A stretch of DNA of 5,267 nucleotides, taken from positions 1-5,267 of the forward strand of contig CAKUFI010000120.1 in NCBI GenBank assembly GCA_934647305.1. The letters run 5' to 3'. Position numbers and translations under genes: made by a program. Shown piece by piece: positions 1 to 5,028 of this stretch (the stretch's first letter is position 1; the number at the start of each line of letters is the position of its first letter). This DNA is from an uncultured Clostridia bacterium (GTDB lineage: Bacteria; Bacillota; Clostridia; Christensenellales; Aristaeellaceae). Under the pieces are notes generated by a model. The model searched no databases and was not told the DNA's origin. It saw only the letters and a program-made list of their open reading frames with translations.

Positions 1-8
1 CCCCGGGA

Positions 9-89
9 GCCGCGCCGCAAGCGGCGCGGCAGCCCGGCGCGTCTTGCGCCGGGTCGGGAGAGGTCCGGGGAGGGCGCAGCCCTCCCCGG
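9..89. repeat. Tandem array of three GC-rich perfect hairpins
   Basis: Three perfect inverted repeats follow each other: arms 9-18/21-30 (10 bp, folding with a CAAG loop), 33-40/46-53 (8 bp, loop GTCTT) and 65-75/79-89 (11 bp, loop GCA). They lie 3' of the leftward regulator, whose stop codon is at 104-106, so the 65-89 hairpin is the first structure its transcript would meet. No U-run follows any of the stems in either direction, so none is a textbook intrinsic terminator, although the array could still end transcription or protect the mRNA 3' end. The array may continue past the left edge. Confidence 0.75.
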
Positions 90-103
90 TGAGCCGTGAT
101 TTC

Positions 104-1108
104 TTATGCCAGCGCGCCGCGATAGAGGACGTGCGTGGAAAAATACGTGGTTTCGTAGGGAGCGGAGGGATAGTCGGCGCGATAGATGAGCTGGCGCGCG
201 AGCCGCCTGCCCAGCGCGGAGGTATCCACGTCCACGGTGGTGATTTGGCCGGCGACGTTGGCGTACTCGGCGTTGTTGTCGAAGCCGGTGAGTATGGGCT
301 GCCGCTCAACTCCCCGCTCGGTCAGATACTGCCGGACATAATGCGCGATGAAATCACTGGGGCAGACGAACGCGTCGGGCAGCTCGCCTATCGAATCGAG
401 AAACGCGCTGATCTCTTCGTAATGACTGCTCAGACCCAGCGGTCCGGTCATGCACAGGGCAGGATCGACCGGCAGTCCCTGCGCGGCGTGCGCGTCCAGA
501 AAGCCGTTGTAGCGGTCGGTGTTGGTCTGGGCGTAGTTCACGTCGCCGACGAACCCCAAACGCCTGAAGCCGCGTTCGAGCAGCCGCCCGGTGATCTCAC
601 AGACCGAGCAGCGTCCCTCCAGCATCAGCAGGTCGCCGCCCAGCCGCTCCGGCGGCAGCGAGGGGATGGTGTCCAGAAACACCCGGGGCAGCGGACTTTC
701 GGTCAGCAGGCTCAGCAGCTCCGGGTCGTACACGTTGAGCACCAGGAACCCGTCCACCGCGCCCGCGTCCAGCGACGAGGGCAGCTCGTAGCCCGGGCGC
801 ATGGCCGTGGGCATGTAGGTATACATCAGGTTCATATCGCGGGCGGAAAGCTCCTTGGCTGCGTGATGGATGATCTGCATCCAGAACATGGAGGATTCCG
901 GCCGGGCGACCGCCACTGCGAAGGTGCGCTTGCCCAGGGGGCGGGCGTTCGCGCGCTCGGAGGCCGCGTAGCCCATCGACGCCGCCTTGACGAGCACCTG
1001 CTGGCGCAGAGAGTCCGAGATCCCCGGGCGGTTGGTCAGCGCCTTCCACACGCTGATGCGGGAGACGCCCAGTGCGTCGGCTATATCCTGCATGGTCACT
1101 TTCGACAT
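104..1108 (-). CDS. LacI-family transcriptional repressor
   Basis: A 334-aa protein of normal length for the LacI/GalR family. Residues 4-24 form the N-terminal helix-turn-helix (TMQDIADALGVS then RISVWKAL), followed by the usual NRPGISDSLRQQV helix and MGY at 45-47. Residues about 62-334 are the periplasmic-binding-protein-like sugar-sensing domain, with the conserved LTGFDN segment near the C-terminus. The start is set by AAAGGAG (1117-1123 on the minus strand), 8 nt from the ATG, and a good promoter lies 5' of it. It is transcribed away from the ABC transporter genes, so it most likely represses them and perhaps itself until a sugar ligand binds. Oddities: the second helix reads VSRISVWKAL instead of the usual VSxxTVSRxL (Trp21 and Lys22 replace Ser and Arg), and the hinge (50-60) carries Pro57 before the expected Leu58. 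The family is certain; the ligand and operator are not known. Confidence 0.93.
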   Translation of the reverse strand: MSKVTMQDIADALGVSRISVWKALTNRPGISDSLRQQVLVKAASMGYAASERANARPLGKRTFAVAVARPESSMFWMQIIHHAAKELSARDMNLMYTYMPTAMRPGYELPSSLDAGAVDGFLVLNVYDPELLSLLTESPLPRVFLDTIPSLPPERLGGDLLMLEGRCSVCEITGRLLERGFRRLGFVGDVNYAQTNTDRYNGFLDAHAAQGLPVDPALCMTGPLGLSSHYEEISAFLDSIGELPDAFVCPSDFIAHYVRQYLTERGVERQPILTGFDNNAEYANVAGQITTVDVDTSALGRRLARQLIYRADYPSAPYETTYFSTHVLYRGALA

Positions 1109-1121
1109 TGCTAAGGCTCCT

Positions 1122-1150
1122 TTGACATATTTATAGTTTTAAGATACCAT
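1122..1150 (+). promoter_or_regulatory. Possible secondary rightward promoter overlapping the regulator promoter
   Basis: A perfect TTGACA at 1122-1127 is followed after 17 nt by TACCAT (1145-1150; 4 of 6 match to TATAAT). It points towards the transporter and would give a leader of about 190 nt. Its -10 overlaps the -10 of the opposing regulator promoter (1141-1146), and its -35 overlaps the regulator's ribosome binding site. The weak -10 makes this a low-confidence call. Confidence 0.25.
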
Positions 1151-1169
1151 GCCGGCTGCGGAATGTCAA
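1141..1169 (-). promoter_or_regulatory. Promoter of the LacI-family regulator
   Basis: On the minus strand TTGACA (1164-1169) is followed by 17 nt and TATCTT (1141-1146), with an extended -10 TGG directly before it. Transcription would start near 1134, giving a 5' leader of about 26 nt that carries the AAAGGAG ribosome binding site. Confidence 0.75.
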
Positions 1170-1170
1170 T

Positions 1171-1183
1171 AGTTAAATTAACT
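1171..1183. promoter_or_regulatory. Candidate operator: perfect 13-bp palindrome next to the regulator -35
   Basis: AGTTAA-A-TTAACT is a perfect inverted repeat with a single central base. It ends one base from the regulator's -35 box, centred near -43 of its predicted start, so a protein bound there could control the regulator. It uses the same GTTAA/TTAAC half-sites as the palindrome at 1315-1329, but with 1 instead of 5 nt between them. Confidence 0.4.
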
Positions 1184-1221
1184 CTGTTACCTTACTCATC
1201 GGGTACTTTTCAGGCAATAGC

Positions 1222-1267
1222 CGCGCAATTAAAAAAATCTTGCTTTATTTAACTTAGTTGCGCGCAA
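1222..1267. promoter_or_regulatory. Candidate operator TTGCGCGCAA with a distant matching half-site
   Basis: TTGCGCGCAA (1258-1267) is a perfect 10-bp palindrome, 5 nt upstream of the transporter -35 box. CGCGCAA at 1222-1228 matches its right half, so 1222-1228 and 1258-1264 also form a 7-bp inverted repeat 29 nt apart. The sequence between is A/T-rich and could also act as an UP-type promoter element. It stands out as a GC-rich palindrome inside an AT-rich region. Confidence 0.35.
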
Positions 1268-1272
1268 ATCTA

Positions 1273-1301
1273 TTGACAGCCGTGACGTTCTGTGCTATCA
1301 T
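1273..1301 (+). promoter_or_regulatory. Main promoter of the transporter operon
   Basis: Perfect TTGACA at 1273-1278, 17-nt spacer, TATCAT at 1296-1301 (5 of 6 matches), and an extended -10 TGC at 1293-1295. Transcription should start near 1308, about 38 nt before the first permease. This is a strong housekeeping-sigma promoter, consistent with control by repression. Confidence 0.82.
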
Positions 1302-1303
1302 GT

Positions 1304-1331
1304 ACGTAAACAATGTTAATCATGTTAACGT
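1304..1331. promoter_or_regulatory. Candidate repressor operator over the transporter start site
   Basis: A 28-bp imperfect palindrome centred between 1317 and 1318 has 10 of 14 positions paired; its outer arms ACGTAAAC (1304-1311) and GTTAACGT (1324-1331) match at 7 of 8. Inside it lies GTTAA-N5-TTAAC (1315-1329), and ATGTTAA is repeated directly at 1313-1319 and 1322-1328. It covers the predicted transcription start directly downstream of the -10, a classic place for a LacI-type operator. The binding protein is inferred from position only. Confidence 0.45.
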
Positions 1332-1333
1332 CT

Positions 1334-1339
1334 GGAGGG
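1334..1339 (+). promoter_or_regulatory. Ribosome binding site that sets the first permease start
   Basis: GGAGGG lies 6 nt before the ATG at 1346. An in-frame ATG at 1313 is rejected as the start: it falls inside the candidate operator, about 5 nt after the predicted transcription start, with no room for a ribosome binding site. Confidence 0.85.
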
Positions 1340-1345
1340 AACCCT

Positions 1346-2326
1346 ATGAATCGCGGCGCACAGTCCTCCCCAGCCACGGCGAACGGCGTCAGGCGCAAAA
1401 AGAAAAAATGGACGCGGGAAGACCTTGAGCTGACGCTGCTGGGTCTGCCCACCTTTGTGTGGTACGTGCTGTTTTCCTATCTGCCCATGTTCGGCATACT
1501 GATCGCCTTCAAGCAGTACAAGGTCGTGCCGAAGAAGAGCTTCCTGTACAGCCTGCTGCACAGCGAGTTTGTGGGGTTTAAGAACTTCAGCTTCTTCATC
1601 AAAAACAAATCCTTTATGATGCTGCTGCGCAACACGCTGTGCTACAACATCGTGTTCATCATCCTGGGCATCGTGATTCCGGTGACGCTGGCGCTGCTGA
1701 TCAACGAGCTGTACTCCAAAAAGGCCTCAAAGTGCTACCAGACCATGATGTTCTTCCCGCACTTTTTGTCCTGGGTGGTGGTCAGCTACTTCGTCTTCGC
1801 GTTCCTGAATTCCGACTACGGCCTGCTCAACAAGATCGTCGTGTTCTTCGGCGGCCAGCCGCATCGCTGGTACTCCGAGGCAAAATACTGGCCCTTCTTC
1901 TTCGTGTTCCTGAAGGTATGGAAGGGCACGGGCTACTCGATGGTGGTCTACCTGGCCTCGATCACCGGCATCGACGGATCGCTGTACGAGGCGGCCATGC
2001 TGGACGGCGCGACCAAGTGGCAGCAGGCCAAGTACATCACCCTCCCCATGCTCAAGACCATCATGGTCATGATGTTCATCCTGTCGGTGGGCAGCATCTT
2101 CGCCTCGGACTTCGGCCTGTTCTATCAGGTGACGCAGGGCGTGCCCAACTCGCTGAACAAGGTGGCCTCCACCTTCGATACCTACGTCTACGCCGCGCTG
2201 CAGGGCAACGCGCCCATCGGCAAGACCGCGGCCGTGTCCACCTTCCAGTCGGTCGCCTGCTGCATCACCATCCTGCTGGCCAACTTCATCGTCTCCAAGA
2301 TCGACTCGGACAGCGCGATTTTCTAA
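1346..2326 (+). CDS. Sugar ABC transporter permease, LplB-like (CUT1 type)
   Basis: A 326-aa inner-membrane subunit of a binding-protein-dependent importer. After a short basic cytoplasmic tail (RRKKKKW, residues 16-22) come about six hydrophobic segments near 32-54, 95-118, 132-155, 182-206, 236-256 and 299-318. Between the fourth and fifth lies the EAA loop (215-236, EAAMLDGATKWQQAKYITLP), which docks on the ATPase. Length, N-terminal basic tail and the segment LPTFVWYVLFSYLPMFGILIAF resemble the LplB/YtcO-type permeases of Firmicutes. It is the first gene of the operon, downstream of a strong promoter and candidate operator. It pairs with the second permease after a 176-nt gap, which is long for such partners. 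Its TAA stop is part of a TAAGGAGG ribosome-binding-like sequence. The permease call is firm; the substrate is unknown. Confidence 0.94.
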   Translation: MNRGAQSSPATANGVRRKKKKWTREDLELTLLGLPTFVWYVLFSYLPMFGILIAFKQYKVVPKKSFLYSLLHSEFVGFKNFSFFIKNKSFMMLLRNTLCYNIVFIILGIVIPVTLALLINELYSKKASKCYQTMMFFPHFLSWVVVSYFVFAFLNSDYGLLNKIVVFFGGQPHRWYSEAKYWPFFFVFLKVWKGTGYSMVVYLASITGIDGSLYEAAMLDGATKWQQAKYITLPMLKTIMVMMFILSVGSIFASDFGLFYQVTQGVPNSLNKVASTFDTYVYAALQGNAPIGKTAAVSTFQSVACCITILLANFIVSKIDSDSAIF

Positions 2327-2354
2327 GGAGGCACTGGGGAGGTCGACTTTCTGA

Positions 2355-2401
2355 CCGGGCAGTGCCCGGCCCCACCTGCTGCCGCTCACTATGGCGACAG
2401 G
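2355..2401 (+). other. Two adjacent RNA hairpins in the permease-permease gap
   Basis: CCGGGC (2355-2360) pairs with GCCCGG (2364-2369) around AGT. Five bases later CCTG/CAGG (2375-2378/2398-2401) and GCC/GGC (2381-2383/2393-2395) form a second stem with a small internal loop and a 9-nt apical loop. No U-run follows, so they are not intrinsic terminators. They may adjust processing or relative expression of the genes on either side. Confidence 0.4.
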
Positions 2402-2482
2402 CGGGCTTGAATTGGGGCATACAGGTTTCACGCGATCTCCTGGCTTAACCCGGAAAATGAGTTTCGTATTGCAAAGATGGAA

Positions 2483-2497
2483 TGCCTTAAGGAGGCA
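2483..2497 (+). promoter_or_regulatory. Ribosome binding site of the second permease, placed in a small hairpin
   Basis: TAAGGAGG (2488-2495) is a full match to the anti-Shine-Dalgarno complement, 7 nt before the ATG at 2503. TGCCT (2483-2487) can pair with AGGCA (2493-2497), leaving TAAGG in the loop, so part of the site could be masked. The stem is only 5 bp; the ribosome binding site is certain, the masking is not. Confidence 0.6.
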
Positions 2498-2502
2498 CCG
2501 AA

Positions 2503-3414
2503 ATGAAGAAAATAAAAGAGCAAAAGATGAACCGCGTCAAGCCCGCCACCAACGCGCTGCTTAACCTGCTGTTCGTGGTGCTGGCGGCGATGGCCATTCT
2601 CCCGGTCATATTCGTGTTCATGATCTCGGTCTCCTCGGAGGAGTCCATCCGCCTGGTGGGCTACTCCTTCTTCCCGGCTCAGTTTTCGGCCAAGGCCTAC
2701 CTGTTCCTGTGGAACGAGCGAGCGACGATCCTAAACGCCCTCGCGATTTCCGTCGCGGTGACGGTCATCGGCATGGGGCTGGGTCTGGCGCTGACCACCT
2801 CGATGGGCTACGCGCTTTCCCGGCCGGATTTCAAGCTCAAGTCGTTCTACACCTGGGTCATCTTCATCCCAATGCTTTTTTCAGGCGGTCTGGTGGCCAG
2901 CTACGTGGTCAACGCCAACATACTGCATCTGCGAAACACCATCTGGGTGCTGATCCTGCCGCTGGCGGTGTCCTCCTATAACATCGTCATCTGCAAGACC
3001 TTCTTCAAGAGCACCATTCCCGACGGCGTCATCGAGTCGGCCAAAATCGACGGCGCCACCCAGATGCGCACCTTCCTGAGCATCGTCATCCCGATCTCCA
3101 AGCCGCTCTTCGCCACCATCGCGCTGTTTCTGTGCTTCGGGTACTGGAACGACTGGTTCCTGTCCTCGCTCTACATCAGCAACGCGAAGCTCATCTCGCT
3201 CCAGGCGCTGCTCAACAACATCATGCGCTCCCTGGAGTACATGGCCAAAAACCCCACCGCCGGTGTCTCGCTGCAGCAGTATAAGGCGCAAATGCCCGGC
3301 GAATCGGTGCGCATGGCCATCGCCATCGTAATCGTAATCCCCATCGCATGCGCGTATCCGTTCTTCCAGAAATACTTCATTTCCGGACTGACGATCGGCG
3401 CGGTGAAGGGATAA
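2503..3414 (+). CDS. Sugar ABC transporter permease, YtcP-like (CUT1 type)
   Basis: A 303-aa membrane protein, partner of the first permease. Hydrophobic segments lie near 17-42, 78-102, 114-134, 143-164, 202-224 and 270-288. The EAA-type ATPase-docking loop is at about 178-201 (ESAKIDGATQMRTFLSIVIP), with Ser in place of the first Ala. The ending PFFQKYFISGLTIGAVKG is characteristic of YtcP-type carbohydrate permeases and shows that the gene is complete. The start is fixed by TAAGGAGG 7 nt upstream. The solute-binding protein follows after 28 nt, so both are surely co-transcribed. The gap in front of this gene is longer and more structured than expected, so its translation may be set separately from the first permease. 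No ATPase gene is present; related systems use a shared MsmX-type ATPase. Confidence 0.94.
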   Translation: MKKIKEQKMNRVKPATNALLNLLFVVLAAMAILPVIFVFMISVSSEESIRLVGYSFFPAQFSAKAYLFLWNERATILNALAISVAVTVIGMGLGLALTTSMGYALSRPDFKLKSFYTWVIFIPMLFSGGLVASYVVNANILHLRNTIWVLILPLAVSSYNIVICKTFFKSTIPDGVIESAKIDGATQMRTFLSIVIPISKPLFATIALFLCFGYWNDWFLSSLYISNAKLISLQALLNNIMRSLEYMAKNPTAGVSLQQYKAQMPGESVRMAIAIVIVIPIACAYPFFQKYFISGLTIGAVKG

Positions 3415-3442
3415 CGAAAATAAATCTAAAGGAGAGAACACC

Positions 3443-4858
3443 ATGAAGAAGATCCTGTCCCTGGTTCTCGCGCTGTGCATGCTCGTGTGCATGGCAGGCT
3501 TCGCCGCCGCCGACGAAGTCCCCACCCTCAAGATGATCACCCTGGGCAACGGCATGCCCGACAACTACGAAGCCTGGATTGAGCACCTCAATCCCTACGT
3601 CGAGGAGAAGATCGGCGCCCGCCTGGACGTCGAGTGCATCGGCTGGGGCGACTGGGGCAACCGCCGCAGCGTCATCATCAACTCCAACGAACCCTACGAC
3701 ATCATCTTCGGCGACATCGGCAACCTGCGTCAGGACGTCGCGATCGGCGCTTACCTGCCCCTGACCGACGAGCTGCTCAAGGAAAACGCTCAGGGCCTGC
3801 TGGACCTGATCCCCGCCGGCTACTGGGACGCCTGCCGCGTGAACGGCGAGATCTACTGCGTGCCCACCTATAAGGATTCCTCCATCACCCAGTACTTCGT
3901 CTGGGACGTGGAAGTGCTCAAGGAGCTGGGCCTGGAAGAAGCCGCGCAGAACTGCCACACCCTGGCGGACGCGACCCCCATCCTCAAGGCCATCAAGGAC
4001 GCCAAGGGCGAAGCTTCCTTCCCCGTGACCAAGGACGGCGTCTCTCAGATTCCCTTCATCTATGACGGCATGGGCGCTGGTCTGACCGGCTTGGGCGTGC
4101 GCTACGACGACGCCGAGGGCAAGGTTGTGGCCGTGTTCGAGCAGGAAGAGATCATGGATCAGCTCAAGACCGTGCGCGAGTGGTACAACGACGGCATCAT
4201 CAACGCCGACGCCGCCAACACCGCCGAAGGCCCCACCTACAAGGCCTGCTTCCTGGCGCAGGGCTGGTCCGGCGCTGCGAAGACCACCTGGGGCCCCAAC
4301 ATGGGCAAGGAGCTGGTCGCCTATCAGTATGGCCCCACCATCCTGTCCAATGACTCCGTGCTCGGCTCCTGCAACTTCATCTCCGTCAACAGCGAGCACC
4401 CGGACAAGGCGCTGGCCTTCCTGAACCTGATGAACACCGACTCCAAGGTCCGCGACGCGTTCTACTATGGCCTTGAGGGCGACAACTTCACCTACACCGC
4501 CGACGGCCGCGTGCACAAGGAACGCGACGGCTGGGGCATGGCCGGCTACACCCAGGGCACCTTCTTCAACGTCAGCCTGCTTGATGACGCCGAGTTCAAT
4601 CAGTGGGACGAGGTGCACGCCCTGAACGATGCCGCCAACCCCTCCGTGCTGCTGGGCTTCTCCTTCGACACCAGCAAGGTCAACGACCAGATCACCAACT
4701 GCAAGTCCATCTGGGATCGTTATCATCCCGAGCTGCTGACCGGTACCGTCGATCCGGAGCAGGCCGTGAAGGAAATGTACGATGAGATGCGCGCCGAAGG
4801 CTTCGATGACATCGTGGCCGAAGCGCAGGCTCAGGTCAACGCTTTCCTGGGCAAGTAA
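3443..4858 (+). CDS. Extracellular sugar-binding protein with DUF3502-like C-terminus
   Basis: A 471-aa secreted receptor that would deliver its ligand to the two permeases encoded upstream. Residues 1-23 form a signal peptide (MKK, hydrophobic core, then GFAAA before Asp24). Residues about 27-335 look like a family 1 solute-binding domain, including an aromatic segment GWGDWGNRR (67-75) and NEPYDIIFGD (82-91). The end, from about 340, with LLGFSFDT (403-410) and LTGTVDPEQAVKEM (432-445), resembles the DUF3502 domain found in LplA/YtcQ-type proteins. AAAGGAGA at 3428-3435 fixes the start. Codons end mostly in C or G, stronger than in the permeases, fitting high expression. Oddity: unlike typical Gram-positive binding lipoproteins, there is no proper lipobox; Cys12 is preceded by L-A-L and Cys16 by M-L-V. 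The family is firm, the ligand unknown. Confidence 0.94.
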   Translation: MKKILSLVLALCMLVCMAGFAAADEVPTLKMITLGNGMPDNYEAWIEHLNPYVEEKIGARLDVECIGWGDWGNRRSVIINSNEPYDIIFGDIGNLRQDVAIGAYLPLTDELLKENAQGLLDLIPAGYWDACRVNGEIYCVPTYKDSSITQYFVWDVEVLKELGLEEAAQNCHTLADATPILKAIKDAKGEASFPVTKDGVSQIPFIYDGMGAGLTGLGVRYDDAEGKVVAVFEQEEIMDQLKTVREWYNDGIINADAANTAEGPTYKACFLAQGWSGAAKTTWGPNMGKELVAYQYGPTILSNDSVLGSCNFISVNSEHPDKALAFLNLMNTDSKVRDAFYYGLEGDNFTYTADGRVHKERDGWGMAGYTQGTFFNVSLLDDAEFNQWDEVHALNDAANPSVLLGFSFDTSKVNDQITNCKSIWDRYHPELLTGTVDPEQAVKEMYDEMRAEGFDDIVAEAQAQVNAFLGK

Positions 4859-4873
4859 GCAAGTCCCCTTTTC

Positions 4874-4912
4874 CCCTCCCGTCGGAGCCTTTCCGGCGGG
4901 AGGGTTCTTTTT
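4874..4912 (+). terminator. Intrinsic terminator of the transporter operon
   Basis: The stem pairs CCCTCCCG (4874-4881) with CGGGAGGG (4897-4904), continues through a T-G wobble and CGGA/TCCG, and closes on a GCCTT loop, 13 pairs in all. It is followed by TTCTTTTT (4905-4912). It begins 16 nt after the stop codon of the binding protein, so the operon should end here. Confidence 0.93.
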
Positions 4913-5028
4913 GCGCCGCGGAGGACGTTTTGCCGCCCGCGCGCCAGGCTCAGGCCGCTCAGCACCCACCTTTCAGCCCCATGCAAGGCTCTCGCTACCC
5001 CAATCCTCTTCGAGGAGGAACGCGCCCC
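4913..5028. other. GC-rich spacer without recognisable gene
   Basis: No reading frame here has a ribosome binding site or a protein-like composition, and no tRNA or known RNA was recognised. The only structure seen is a weak 5-bp hairpin, TCCTC-TTC-GAGGA at 5004-5016, leading into the hairpin array. Confidence 0.6.

Larger units (their letters stand above)
2324..2498 (+). repeat. 164-bp unit between the permeases framed by an exact 11-bp direct repeat
   Basis: TAAGGAGGCAC occurs at 2324-2334, where it includes the first permease's stop codon, and again at 2488-2498, where it is the ribosome binding site of the second permease. Removing one copy plus the 153 nt between would leave the stop overlapping the ribosome binding site, 5 nt before the ATG at 2503 counted from the repeat end: a normal tight permease-permease junction. 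That is what an insertion with a duplicated target would look like. However, TAAGGAGG is the consensus ribosome binding site, so only CAC goes beyond it and chance is possible. No convincing gene, terminal inverted repeat or promoter was found in the 153 nt. Confidence 0.5.

Noticed and set aside
44..1114. Plus-strand open frame (356 codons) covering the whole regulator gene
   Set aside because: Antisense shadow of the LacI-type gene, which has a clear family fold, ribosome binding site and promoter; this frame has none of these.
1301..1312. TGTACGTAAACA as a possible CcpA (cre) site
   Set aside because: It resembles the ends of the cre consensus but is two bases short in the middle, so spacing is wrong.
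2335..2487. Group II intron or known IS fragment in the permease gap
   Set aside because: No domain V-like hairpin, no terminal inverted repeats and no transposase remnant could be found by eye.
2391..2564. Small open frame (57 codons, starting MATGGLELGH) in the permease gap
   Set aside because: No ribosome binding site upstream of its ATG, and its second half runs out of frame through the start of the second permease; the composition looks like a shadow.
3377..4969. Long minus-strand open frame (530 codons) opposite the binding protein
   Set aside because: It mirrors the binding protein gene, whose strong C/G third-position bias removes antisense stops. The product is rich in G, V, H and D without domain logic, and no ribosome binding site precedes it.
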